From: Oscillatoriales cyanobacterium CG2_30_40_61
Lineage (GTDB): Bacteria > Cyanobacteriota > Cyanobacteriia > Cyanobacteriales > Microcoleaceae
Length of the DNA: 56,985 bases
Direction: 5' to 3'
NCBI GenBank assembly: GCA_001873365.1
Contig: MNYZ01000073.1
Coordinates: 1 to 56,985 of the forward strand
Shown here: positions 1 through 8,230 of the stretch, in pieces
Position numbering within the stretch: the first letter of the stretch is position 1
Layout of the letters: each line of letters starts with the position of its first letter
Translations under genes and position numbers: made by a program
Notes under the pieces: generated by a model
The model's database searches: none
Told to the model about the DNA's origin: nothing
The model's input: only the letters and a program-made list of their open reading frames with translations

Positions 1-51
1 CCCGTGGTTGCCCCCATCCCCCCGTGGTTGCCCCCATCCCTGAAACGCTTG
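1..51. repeat. GC-rich intergenic repeat, two tandem units
   Basis: Two tandem 20-bp units (CCCGTGGTTGCCCCCATCCC) are followed by TGAAACGCTTG. The last unit plus this tail recurs at 52806-52838 with one or two differences. It lies just past the stop of the ZorB-like gene, so it could be a dispersed element or a downstream hairpin region. The function is unknown. Confidence 0.6.
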
Positions 52-61
52 CTATAGTTAT

Positions 62-730
62 TTACTTTGATTGAGATTTTGATGAATTTAGAAACTTATC
101 CCAATCAATTTGTTTAAGTTGAAAGCGAAAGACAACCCGGCGATCGCGTGGGTCATCAATTTTTTGATTAGCTTCTACTTCTCCTCGTCCTGCTGCCATG
201 AGTTTGGTTTGAAATTTAGATTTAGTTTCAAAGGTAAATCCTTTTGAAAAGACATAATTATAAACAGATAACGAACGTTTTAAGCTCAAATCCATATTAT
301 ATTGATCATCTCCTAGAGAACTGGTTTGACCCTCAACGATAACGCGAGTTACCGTATCCTCAAAAGCAGGGTTAGAAAAAATAACAGAACTATATTTCGG
401 AATAAATTCTCGCAAAAACTTTTTGCCTTCCGGTTTTAATTCTGCACTACCTTTATCAAAAAGAATCGCATCGGGAATACTCACATCTCCCGTTTTTTGA
501 TCAATTTTAATGATCTTTCCTTGTGGTAATCCTTCTAAGACTGCAATTAATTGTTGAGGAAGTTCACTGACTCGATCTTGAACTTGTTTCAGTTGCACCA
601 TTACCGTAATAAATAATAGAGCAAAAAACATCAATAACCCCGACATTAAATCCCCAATGGAGAGATAAACTCCAGAATCTTGTTCTTCCTGAAGTTCGGT
701 TTCTAACTCTAATTCTGATAAATCACTCAT
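62..730 (-). CDS. ZorB-like protein: MotB-type TM plus OmpA-like peptidoglycan-binding domain
   Basis: 222 residues. A short acidic cytoplasmic N-terminus leads into one membrane helix (about 24-46) carrying an Asp at residue 27 in the context SIGDLMSGLL, matching the ion-binding Asp of MotB/ZorB stator subunits. Residues about 85-210 form an OmpA/MotB domain (ILFDKGSAELKPEG, VEGQTSS, NMDLSLKRS, GRGEVEAN, DRRVVFRF), expected to grip peptidoglycan. The gene starts 2 bp after the ZorA-like gene ends, so the two are surely one unit. In Zorya defence, ZorA5ZorB2 is an ion-driven motor. The resemblance in architecture is strong, but no ZorC, ZorD or ZorE is visible here. A MotB or OmpA-family protein of another role is the alternative. 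Confidence 0.85.
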   Translation of the reverse strand: MSDLSELELETELQEEQDSGVYLSIGDLMSGLLMFFALLFITVMVQLKQVQDRVSELPQQLIAVLEGLPQGKIIKIDQKTGDVSIPDAILFDKGSAELKPEGKKFLREFIPKYSSVIFSNPAFEDTVTRVIVEGQTSSLGDDQYNMDLSLKRSLSVYNYVFSKGFTFETKSKFQTKLMAAGRGEVEANQKIDDPRDRRVVFRFQLKQIDWDKFLNSSKSQSK

Positions 731-732
731 GA

Positions 733-2589
733 TTAATTTGTCCCATTAGTATTTCTAAGATCGTCAGCAGCAGAAACCAGATATTGAGCCACACCCATAA
801 ATTCATGGGAAGTAGAGTTCAATTGTTGGCAAATGGTAGCCGTTGCTGTATCAAAATCCTGAATGCGGTTACTATAAACTTCATTCGCTTGTTGTAGATA
901 ACCTGCTAACTGTTGGTTTCCAGCTTGTAAAGTGGCATTAAATTGAGTAGCCATATTTTGATAATCACGTGAAACTTGATTTGCTTCATCCCCAATTGTT
1001 CGAGCTAATTCTTGTAACTGTGCGAGACGTTCACTGGAGGTTAAACCCAATGTATTTGATAATTTAGAAACATCTTTAACGGTTTCCTTAATTGTGTTCA
1101 TGCTGGTTTGAATTTCTTCGCTCATGTGTTGAGAATCTTCTATAAAAACAGTTTTTAAAGAGTCTACAACCTGCGCTAAACCGTCCCGTTGTTCTCCCAA
1201 GGTTTCCTGTAATAGTTGATTTTGTTCGGTAAAGAAAGTGTTAAGAGACTCTTGATATTCATTACGGAATTTTTGCAATTCTTCCTCAAAATCAATCCGA
1301 ATTCCTTTAAAGGTATCGGCGGCTTTTTCTGCACTTAATTCAAACGCTTGACGCTGGGCTTCCATCCCTTCAATACTGGTATTAACCGCCCGTTCAATTT
1401 CAATAGAAACTTTCTGCATTACCCCTTCTGTATCCGTGCGGAATTGTCCTAAAATCTCCTGCAAATTAACAGCAAAATCTTTAAGTTCTCCTAATGTAGT
1501 TTTCTGGAATTCTTGAATAGTAGAAATAGCACTCGATAAACTTTTTGCAATTCCTCCTAAAGATTCTCTTAATTCTCGCACGGCTAATGATGCTTCTTTC
1601 GTTAAAGCCGCACTTTCATCTAACCGCTTCACCACAGGTTCAATTAATTGGGTTTCCATTTGATGAATCAAAATTTCTACCGTTTGACCTTGTTGTTTAA
1701 TTAAGGTTTCTATGGTTTGGCCTTGATTTTCCTGGGTTGTCCGTAGTTGTTGTAACTCCTGATATAACTCTTGATATAAAGGTTTGATCTCTTGCTGAAC
1801 AACTACTCTAAAACATTCGCCAGTTGCTTGACCAATTTGATCAGCACTCAGGTTACTAATTCCTTTTAAACTATCAGCAACATTCTTTAATATTTCTACC
1901 AATTCTGTTTGATTAGATTGTTGATTATCTAAACGAGAAAGAACTCGAACTGGGGTTTCTAAAATTGCAATTTCTCTAAGTTGATTTCTCAAGTTATCTC
2001 GCCGTTGTTCCCGAAACCATTTCCCAAAAGCTAGAAATAACATAAAAAAGCTAGAACTTCCTAAACCAAATAGGGAAGTAACAAAAGCTAACTTCATTCC
2101 TTCCATGAGTTGGGTACTAGCTTTGAGTAGGTTATCTGCTTCTGAAATATTACCAAGATTAATTTTTTGTAATCCTAAATAAATCCCCGCAAAGGTTCCT
2201 AAAACGCCTAATGCAGTTAATAAAGTCGGTGCAAAATAAACAGGGCTGCGGGGTACAGGTTGAGATAGAATAGATGGGGCTGATAGGATAATAAATTTTA
2301 GCTGATCATTTTCATCTTTGATTAGTTGTTCATTTTGAATCAAAAAGTGTCTTTGTAGCCATTGTCTAATCTTTTTATTGGTTGGTAAATCCAATTTTGA
2401 TTCTGGTTTATTATTGCTGTTTAAGAATTTAATCCCATCTTCAGTATCTTGGAACTTCGTACCATTATATTGAATAAGAGAAAAAAGTTCTAATCCGAAA
2501 GCTATTAAAGCGAATCCAGAAATAATCCGAATAAAAATATCACTAACTGGATCACCTGAATTTAAACTATTTATAAACCATTCCCACAT
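733..2589 (-). CDS. ZorA-like MotA/TolQ/ExbB-family channel with long coiled-coil tail
   Basis: 618 residues. Membrane segments lie at about 17-37, 120-141 and 165-190. The MotA/ExbB core is plain: PTLLTALGVLGTFAGIYLGL, then EGMKLAFVTSLFGLGSSS. From about residue 225 to 600 the chain is Gln/Glu-rich and lacks hydrophobic segments, fitting a long cytoplasmic coiled-coil tail as in ZorA. MotA (about 290 aa) and ExbB lack such a tail. It is followed 2 bp later by the ZorB-like gene and preceded by a small unknown gene 27 bp upstream. The inferred role is the ion-channel ring of a stator that transmits force or signal through the tail to a cytoplasmic partner. The Hsp70/TPR proteins of the same locus are candidate partners. 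Confidence 0.85.
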   Translation of the reverse strand: MWEWFINSLNSGDPVSDIFIRIISGFALIAFGLELFSLIQYNGTKFQDTEDGIKFLNSNNKPESKLDLPTNKKIRQWLQRHFLIQNEQLIKDENDQLKFIILSAPSILSQPVPRSPVYFAPTLLTALGVLGTFAGIYLGLQKINLGNISEADNLLKASTQLMEGMKLAFVTSLFGLGSSSFFMLFLAFGKWFREQRRDNLRNQLREIAILETPVRVLSRLDNQQSNQTELVEILKNVADSLKGISNLSADQIGQATGECFRVVVQQEIKPLYQELYQELQQLRTTQENQGQTIETLIKQQGQTVEILIHQMETQLIEPVVKRLDESAALTKEASLAVRELRESLGGIAKSLSSAISTIQEFQKTTLGELKDFAVNLQEILGQFRTDTEGVMQKVSIEIERAVNTSIEGMEAQRQAFELSAEKAADTFKGIRIDFEEELQKFRNEYQESLNTFFTEQNQLLQETLGEQRDGLAQVVDSLKTVFIEDSQHMSEEIQTSMNTIKETVKDVSKLSNTLGLTSSERLAQLQELARTIGDEANQVSRDYQNMATQFNATLQAGNQQLAGYLQQANEVYSNRIQDFDTATATICQQLNSTSHEFMGVAQYLVSAADDLRNTNGTN

Positions 2590-2616
2590 TGCTAATTCTC
2601 CTAGTATTCAAGTCGG

Positions 2617-3003
2617 TTAATTTTGGGTAAATCTTTTAATCTCAGACTCAGATAAAACTTCCTGAGCAACTCGCACAGGAAGGTGAGCCGCATCGGTAAC
2701 ACCATTAATAGGTTTTTGCAGAATTAAGCCATAAAGGGGTTCTCCTGTTTCAAGATCGTGATCAACTTCTAAAGAAGTTTCTAGTGCTTGTTCATCGATT
2801 TTGAGATAGACTTTTTCCGGTGCATAATTGCGTAAAAGTCGAACTTGCGATCGCGTTTTTAAATTACGCAAAGAAACGGTTAAACCCGCAGAACTTCCGA
2901 ACATCAACCGGGCTTCTTTCCAAGCATGATTGATGGCTACAATTTCCGCAAGAAGCTGTTCTAAGCTAGGTTGTAATAAACAGTTATCTGGGAGAGAAGA
3001 CAT
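2617..3003 (-). CDS. Small soluble protein of the ZorAB-like operon, unknown function
   Basis: 128 residues, not recognised. There is no signal peptide or membrane segment. The N-terminal half looks helical (LEQLLAEIVAINHAWKEARL) and the middle looks beta-rich (KVYLKIDEQALET, GEPLYGLILQKP). It ends 27 bp before the ZorA-like start on the same strand, so it is probably cotranscribed and may be a cytosolic adaptor or regulator of the channel. The ATG start directly follows an AT-rich leader, and a flank repeat (3035-3076) lies just upstream. Confidence 0.6.
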   Translation of the reverse strand: MSSLPDNCLLQPSLEQLLAEIVAINHAWKEARLMFGSSAGLTVSLRNLKTRSQVRLLRNYAPEKVYLKIDEQALETSLEVDHDLETGEPLYGLILQKPINGVTDAAHLPVRVAQEVLSESEIKRFTQN

Positions 3004-3034
3004 TTTTAATTTTGATAATAATTCAGGATTTAAG

Positions 3035-3076
3035 GTTTGTCAATCAGTGAAATTACGGAACTTTAATGTTTTTTGG
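3035..3076. repeat. Cassette left flank, copy 1
   Basis: The core GTCAATCAGTGAAATTACGG followed by AACTTTAATG matches the end of the 67-bp repeat at 8003-8069 and 16625-16691, with one mismatch in the shared core. Here it separates the small operon gene from the lipoprotein gene. Confidence 0.7.
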
Positions 3077-3085
3077 TTACATACC

Positions 3086-3670
3086 CTAACGAATCGTTTT
3101 TGTTTCTGCGGGTATAACATCTTGTATTGGTTCAAATCCGACATAATCAACAATATAACGCGAGCCATCTTGCAGTTCAAAAATATCTCCTGTTGTCACA
3201 TTCCGAGGGTGAGAACGTCCGGGGGAAGATTGTAAAACTTTAATTTGAGGATGTGACCAATTATTGATTAAGCTGGTTAAAATATAAGCCTCATTTAAAG
3301 TTCGAGCTTGAACATCAGCAACATAAACTAAATTCTGCTGATTAATTAGTTGCATTGGTTGCACTTTATTAAGTTCTATTTTACCTTCTGCTTGAAATTT
3401 TTTCAGCTTTTCTACTGTTTTAGGTTCAGAAAATTTAGCAACTTCTTCACCATTATCTAACGTTACAATATCTTGGGGAATCGGCGATCCTAATCTTTTA
3501 CTTGTATAAACATACCATTGAGGATTTTGTAAAACTTTAATCGTGGTGATCTCTTTTCCGGGGATCTCCCCCTCTTGCATTGCATTGGTTGAATTGCGAT
3601 TACATCCTTGAATTAGTAGTAAAGTCACGGTCAAACAAGCTGCTAGAGTCGATTTTAACTGGAATTTCAT
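3086..3670 (-). CDS. Putative lipoprotein, unknown function
   Basis: 194 residues from the ATG at 3670. That start is preferred to an upstream in-frame codon at 3718 because it begins a clean lipoprotein signal (MKFQLKSTLAACLTVTLLLI then QGC). After the Cys the chain is soluble, with a C-terminal stretch (TTGDIFELQDGSRYIVDYVG) that looks beta-rich. It is encoded on the same strand as the ZorAB-like genes and bounded by cassette flanks (3035-3076 and 3734-3869), so it may be an inserted passenger rather than an original operon member. No known domain was recognised. Confidence 0.6.
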   Translation of the reverse strand: MKFQLKSTLAACLTVTLLLIQGCNRNSTNAMQEGEIPGKEITTIKVLQNPQWYVYTSKRLGSPIPQDIVTLDNGEEVAKFSEPKTVEKLKKFQAEGKIELNKVQPMQLINQQNLVYVADVQARTLNEAYILTSLINNWSHPQIKVLQSSPGRSHPRNVTTGDIFELQDGSRYIVDYVGFEPIQDVIPAETKTIR

Positions 3671-3733
3671 GATTATTTTTCCCTTGAATATCAATGTTTG
3701 GAATTTAGCTTTAATCATCTATTGCTGCCCAAT

Positions 3734-3869
3734 AACAAAATTACGCAAATTTTCAAAAATTTTTTTATTCATTCTAATTTAGAGGTAATCACCTCAATCG
3801 GACGCAATAGCTTATTATTAACTCGAAATCCTTGACGAACAACTTTTGTAATGGTTTGAGGCGACTGAT
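3734..3869 (-). pseudogene. Orphan 3' fragment of grpE (duplicate of 8196-8331)
   Basis: These 136 bp match 8196-8331 at roughly 93% identity, including the last ~34 codons of the grpE gene, its stop and about 35 bp of downstream sequence. Similarity ends abruptly at GACTGAT. There is no start codon or upstream part, so this is a truncated duplicate. It marks the left border of the inserted block holding the toxin/immunity and NERD helicase genes. Confidence 0.85.
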
Positions 3870-4007
3870 ATTGAATAGTTTTGGGATGGGATTTTTTTTG
3901 TTAAAGAGCGATCGCCCTTGATCAAACCTAGAGGTATATGCTAACATTGAAGTTAATTTGAGAAAAAGTGGCTATTTATTACAGAAGCAGAAATTGAACA
4001 GGTTGTC

Positions 4008-4292
4008 GTGAGTTCTCGAAAAATTCGGGGTCAAACAACAGAGGGGGCGAGAGCTATTGCTAAAAAACAGGGACACGCAAAGTCAGGGGAATATGTTTCA
4101 GCTTTTGATGGAATTGAAGCGACTCAAATTAATGCTGAGGTGTTAATCCAAAATATTCTCACTCACCCAAAAAGACAGTTTATGGGTGACAAAGTTACTG
4201 ATATTTATAATGAGCTTGGACAAGGTGTCCGCTTTGATAAAAATACTTACGCATTTATTGGTTTTTTAGAGGAGTTCCTAGCAACACAATGA
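4008..4292 (+). CDS. Orphan polymorphic-toxin C-terminal domain (fragment)
   Basis: 94 residues from a GTG. The frame stays open upstream only to a stop at 3954, with no ATG, so this looks like the detached C-terminal tip of a larger toxin. The stretch GHAKSGEYVSAFDGIEAT, then VTDIYNELGQGVRFDKN and FIGFLEEFLATQ, resembles C-terminal toxin modules of contact-dependent or Rhs-type proteins; the exact family is not certain. Its stop overlaps the next ATG (ATGA at 4289-4292), the tight coupling expected of a toxin and its immunity gene. It could be expressed as a silent cassette or be a relic. Confidence 0.6.
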   Translation: MSSRKIRGQTTEGARAIAKKQGHAKSGEYVSAFDGIEATQINAEVLIQNILTHPKRQFMGDKVTDIYNELGQGVRFDKNTYAFIGFLEEFLATQ

Positions 4293-5545
4293 ATAATATA
4301 CTGATGCAAGATGCTGCACGTCATCCCCAACTATTTATCTGGAATGGTACAATTGAATCTAATCAATTACAAGTCTGGTTACAAGAGCATCAATTGAATT
4401 TACCCCAAGATTTAATTGAACTTTGGAAACAGACTAATGGCGGTGACTTGTTCGAGAGTGAAACCATTCTCAGTCCGTTTGGGGATGATAGTTTGGGAGA
4501 TGATATTGATAGTGTGAATGAGTTTCACTACTCTCAAGGGATGGCCAGAAAATATTTACTGTTTCATTTAGGAACAGGATTGAGCGCTGTTCGTTTAACT
4601 GATGGGTATTATGTTAAATTGGATGATAATTATCAAGAAATTGCTGAATTCCAGAGTTTAGACGATTGGTATAGGGATGAACTGCGATCAGAATATGGCA
4701 AACGTTACAATCAACATTTGGGAGATATTAAAATATCATCAGCAGGTGTAGACGACTCAAACTCAGAGATGTTATATTCACAAAAAAAAGAGGAACGTAG
4801 AAATCGAGATTTATTAGAAGAAACTGATTCTAAAATTTTTCGTGTAATGCCGGAAAGGGTTGCAGAAGTAGAAAAAACTCTCAATCCTGATGAAAAGCCT
4901 TCTGGCTGGTTATTGCCAACGCTAACTCTGTGTAAACGAGATTTAGATTCTTTCACATTTGAAAGCAACCAAGAACAAGAGATAGACAGATGGTTTTTAA
5001 ACCTGATGACTCCAGAGCGTATAGAAGAAACTCTATCGAACTGGGAGACAGAACTTTCTACAGAACTTTCTATTGATTCTATTGATAAGGAACGCTACTC
5101 AATATTGAAAGAAGCCGTAGAAGTACACTTAAGTGGACAGTTTTACGCCAGTGTTTCAACTCTTATGCCTCAGTTAGAGGGATTAATTAGAGATCTTCAG
5201 ACTAAAGACGGACATGATTCTTTTGGGGATTTATTGGCAACACAAGTAAACCCAGAAATAAATAAGGTGAGAATAGCAATTAAGAACTTGATAGATGATT
5301 GGACGAGTGAGGCTTCAAATCTTATCCAAAAAGACACTGTAATGCTTGAAAAACTCCCTGATGTGGTTAGTAACTTATACAAAAAGTACGACAAATCAAC
5401 ACGCCAACTAAGAGACGGAGAAATCTATCGTAATGGAATTTGTCATGGCTTGCAGTTAGACTTTGGATCAGAAAAAAATTCTTTGAAGTTAATTTTGATT
5501 ATTGACCGTATTGTGTATTTTTACACAAAATTTTCAGCCAGTTAG
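4289..5545 (+). CDS. SUKH (SMI1/KNR4) immunity-like protein fused to a HEPN-like domain
   Basis: 418 residues. Residues about 20-140 have the SMI1/KNR4 (SUKH) look: LPQDLIELWKQTNGGDLFES, FGDDSLGDD, an acidic middle and FQSLDDWYRDEL. SUKH proteins are common immunity partners of polymorphic toxins. The rest is helical, with LKEAVEVHLSGQFYASVSTL near 274-293 and a C-terminal RNGICHG (R381, N382, H386). This fits the RNxxxH signature of HEPN domains, many of which are ribonucleases in defence and toxin systems. The gene is coupled to the toxin fragment by a 4-bp overlap. The fusion is unusual and could be an immunity protein with an abortive arm. HEPN assignment rests on motif and helical context only. 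Confidence 0.65.
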   Translation: MNNILMQDAARHPQLFIWNGTIESNQLQVWLQEHQLNLPQDLIELWKQTNGGDLFESETILSPFGDDSLGDDIDSVNEFHYSQGMARKYLLFHLGTGLSAVRLTDGYYVKLDDNYQEIAEFQSLDDWYRDELRSEYGKRYNQHLGDIKISSAGVDDSNSEMLYSQKKEERRNRDLLEETDSKIFRVMPERVAEVEKTLNPDEKPSGWLLPTLTLCKRDLDSFTFESNQEQEIDRWFLNLMTPERIEETLSNWETELSTELSIDSIDKERYSILKEAVEVHLSGQFYASVSTLMPQLEGLIRDLQTKDGHDSFGDLLATQVNPEINKVRIAIKNLIDDWTSEASNLIQKDTVMLEKLPDVVSNLYKKYDKSTRQLRDGEIYRNGICHGLQLDFGSEKNSLKLILIIDRIVYFYTKFSAS

Positions 5546-5679
5546 TCAATAGCTGTTAAACAAGTTGTAGTAGTGCATCTAGGCTAAAATGTAGGCTCAA
5601 TAGGATGATAAAAGACTGAATTTTTATTAATTCTAGGTTTTCATAAACTACATAATTAGACTAGATGCGCTATTAGGTG
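5546..5679. other. Intergenic gap between convergent genes, with inverted repeat
   Basis: The plus-strand immunity gene and minus-strand helicase gene converge here. TGCATCTAG (about 5575) and CTAGATGCG (about 5663) form the outer arms of a long imperfect inverted repeat. Nothing else was recognised. It may act as a terminator region or be a remnant of a small element. Confidence 0.35.
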
Positions 5680-7872
5680 TTATTCGATTTCCTCTGCACC
5701 TGTATCAACTTTAGGCGGACGGTTAAAGGTAAAGGTGAATGTATCTCCACTGGAAATTACTTGCCGGATTTCATCATAAAAGGGATAATCACCCACACCA
5801 CTTAAACAAACCCATCCGCGAGAGCGAGTCATTCCTACAAACAATTGATTACGGAAATTGGGATTACTCTCGTTTTTCGCCACATGATCTAAACCAACAA
5901 CATAAACCATATTAGCTTCATTACCTTTAGCACGATGAATCCGAGAGACTGTCACCCCACCGTCATACCAAAAACGATCAGGATTAATATCTGGATACTT
6001 AGGATTGACTTGATTTAGTCTTTTCGCACTGGCAATATAGATTTTAATGCCCTGATCCATTAAAAAATTGCCCACCTCAGTTTCTAAATCCATTGCTTCA
6101 AAAGTTGATCCTAAAACAACTACTAAAATATCTTGGCTGGGCTTCAAACCATCGTGATTTAGGTTATACTTAATTTTCTCAGCTAAAGCTTCTAATTCTT
6201 CTTGTCGAGAGTTATAAACCTCAAATTCCAACACCGAATCACCCCAAAGTTTAGGAACTAGATTTGGGGAATTTTCTGGAGGTCGATGCAGAGTAATTTG
6301 TTGACCAGGGGGATTAAAACTACCTTTAGTCACTTCATAACCAATTGCTTTCCAGCTTTTTTGATCAGTGAGTCCTGAAAGCATCCCGTTAGGGCGAAGT
6401 AAACCCATGCCAATTGCATGAGCAGCAGTTAAAATAGGGCCAGGAGTTCGGTAGCAACGGTGCATAATCTCACTTTTTTTGATGTTACCTTTATGCCGAC
6501 CTGTTACTAAGTTTGTTAAACTCTCGCCAAACAATTCCTTAGCCATTGGAATTTTAAGAGTGTCTAAACTTTGAGCTTCGTCATAAGCCCAAATTAAACG
6601 TCGTTGTTCTGGATTTTCAGGATCAACTGGACGCAAAATTTGATAAGCCATCCAATAAATTGTTTGCTTATACTCGTCATTGTCCTGATACTTGAGATCA
6701 TCTTCAGTGACAAGATCTTGTCCCTCATCAATCAGAAGCGCATCAAACATCGGTTGAATCTCTTTTCCATCTAAGAGACGGTTACAAAGGTCTGCTAAAC
6801 CTTCGTTGGGGCTTCTGTATTGAGTGTCAGCAACCGTTCCTGGTGTTATATTATTCTGCTCGCAGATGGTTCGGTAAAAACCCGGTCGATTTCTTGCTCC
6901 CCAAGCATGAAGGACTTTGAGTTTTGTTTTAGCTTGAGAATACTGAACATCACCATTACTGAAGCGTTTTAACCATTGATCAATTAAGGTTTCAATCTGG
7001 CTATAGAGCGCTCGCGTAAAAAACACTAAAGCAATATCCCAGTTCGGATGTTTTAAGTGCATCTGAGCCGCTTTTTGACACAGCAGTACGGTTTTTCCAG
7101 AACCCGCAATTCCTCGAATTCGTTGAGCACCAGGAGGAAGTTGCTTGCCAATTTCTTCTTGTTGCAAATCGACTTCATACAACCATTCTTGTAAAGTGGC
7201 AAGGATACTAGAGCGAGTTTTTCCATTACTGGAAATCACAGCCCGAGGAGCTTTACGAAGTACAGGAGTGCCACTAATCACAGCTTTTAGTGTTTTCCAT
7301 TGCTCATCATTGAGAGTTTCTCCAGTTACTAAAGGTTGGGATTTTTGAATCTGTGTCAACAAAGCTGCTTTACTCAACTGATTTTGAAAAATAATAGGTG
7401 GACACCCTGGTAGTTGATCAAAACCTTTTTTCTGCCACTGCTCTTGTGTGATTAATGGTAGCGCAATAATAGCTCGTCCTGTGACTTTACGAAATAGGAT
7501 AGATTCTCGATCACAATATCCTAATAAAGCTTGCATTTGACGATTGACTCGTTCTGCTGGAGAAACTGAAATGTGATCAGCATTTTGAAATTGCCAATGT
7601 TCTCCATTAATGGCAATAATCTGATCAATTTTTACACAAGCTATTTCAATAATAACAATACCCAGTTCTCGATCAGCAACTACAATATCAGGTTCTTTCC
7701 TGACCTCTCCTATTTTAGAAAATAGAGGATAACGCCAGTAACCAATACAGTCTTGCTCCCCAAAGGCACTTTTAACAGAATCCCAAACTTTTTGTTCACA
7801 GTCTTTGCCCTTATCGGGTATAGGTTCTGTTGTGATAAATTTCCGAATGTTATCTTTATTAGAAGCAGCCAT
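5680..7872 (-). CDS. NERD-domain SF1 (UvrD-like) helicase
   Basis: 730 residues. The N-terminus (about 20-115) is a nuclease-related NERD domain with EPDIVVADRELGIVIIEIA: D62 and E76 fit the endonuclease-fold motif, but the usual Lys two residues after the Glu is Ala78. An SF1 helicase follows: Walker A GIAGSGKT (254-261), Walker B DEGQD (382-386), then VSRIHRAKGNEANMVYVVG and a terminal LFVGMTRSRG motif. Such proteins are often found in defence islands. It is inserted between the grpE-tail copies at 3734 and 8196 and is transcribed divergently from nothing nearby, so it probably has its own promoter in 7873-8000. The nuclease part may be weakened or changed; the helicase part looks intact. 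Confidence 0.9.
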   Translation of the reverse strand: MAASNKDNIRKFITTEPIPDKGKDCEQKVWDSVKSAFGEQDCIGYWRYPLFSKIGEVRKEPDIVVADRELGIVIIEIACVKIDQIIAINGEHWQFQNADHISVSPAERVNRQMQALLGYCDRESILFRKVTGRAIIALPLITQEQWQKKGFDQLPGCPPIIFQNQLSKAALLTQIQKSQPLVTGETLNDEQWKTLKAVISGTPVLRKAPRAVISSNGKTRSSILATLQEWLYEVDLQQEEIGKQLPPGAQRIRGIAGSGKTVLLCQKAAQMHLKHPNWDIALVFFTRALYSQIETLIDQWLKRFSNGDVQYSQAKTKLKVLHAWGARNRPGFYRTICEQNNITPGTVADTQYRSPNEGLADLCNRLLDGKEIQPMFDALLIDEGQDLVTEDDLKYQDNDEYKQTIYWMAYQILRPVDPENPEQRRLIWAYDEAQSLDTLKIPMAKELFGESLTNLVTGRHKGNIKKSEIMHRCYRTPGPILTAAHAIGMGLLRPNGMLSGLTDQKSWKAIGYEVTKGSFNPPGQQITLHRPPENSPNLVPKLWGDSVLEFEVYNSRQEELEALAEKIKYNLNHDGLKPSQDILVVVLGSTFEAMDLETEVGNFLMDQGIKIYIASAKRLNQVNPKYPDINPDRFWYDGGVTVSRIHRAKGNEANMVYVVGLDHVAKNESNPNFRNQLFVGMTRSRGWVCLSGVGDYPFYDEIRQVISSGDTFTFTFNRPPKVDTGAEEIE

Positions 7873-8002
7873 GAAATCAGCCTCCTGATGAGTATTTGAG
7901 TAATTTGATTAGAAAAAATTTCACTGCTTTATTGCAATAGAGCCAATTTTTAGAAATTACATAAAATTGCACCTAAATCAATATTAGCTGTTCCACCATT
8001 TT

Positions 8003-8069
8003 TTGAGTTATATCTTAGGAGTTTATACCTCACATATTGTTTTGTCAATCAGTGATATTACGGAACTTT
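8003..8069. repeat. Cassette left flank, copy 2 (67 bp)
   Basis: This stretch is identical over 67 bp to 16625-16691, starting TTGAGTTATATCTTAGG and ending CGGAACTTT. Its right part also matches 3035-3070. It lies in the 358-bp gap between the helicase and grpE. The identity shows recent duplication or gene conversion. Confidence 0.9.
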
Positions 8070-8100
8070 AACGTGTTTTTTTAGGCTCTCGGTGAGTTTA

Positions 8101-8184
8101 CCAGTCTGAGTCTGATTAATTTTCGCCCCACATCTGTTGTTCCGCATAGTCAGCAATACCTCATGATTAGCTATACTGACTTAT
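8101..8184 (-). pseudogene. Decayed copy of the acidic 64-residue ORF of 16788-16982
   Basis: Read on the minus strand, the start region (..LTMR) and the end (MWGEN, stop, SDSDW) of the acidic ORF at 16788-16982 are preserved, but the middle ~130 bp are deleted and one GAA-type codon has become TAA. The neighbouring 30 bp (8155-8184) match 16981-17010 with two differences. This is a clear remnant within cassette copy 2. Confidence 0.75.
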
Positions 8185-8230
8185 AGGGACTTAGAAACAA
8201 AATTACGCAAATTCTCAAAAAAATTTTTAT

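Noticed and set aside
62-2589. Calling the locus a standard type I, II or III Zorya system
   Set aside because: Only ZorA-like and ZorB-like genes are present. No ZorC, ZorD helicase, ZorE HNH or ZorF/G gene was seen; the NERD helicase at 5680-7872 lies inside an inserted block and differs from ZorD.
3721-4007. Missing N-terminal delivery part of the toxin gene
   Set aside because: The upstream frame is closed by a stop at 3954, and the preceding DNA is a grpE-tail relic, so the toxin domain is truly orphaned here.
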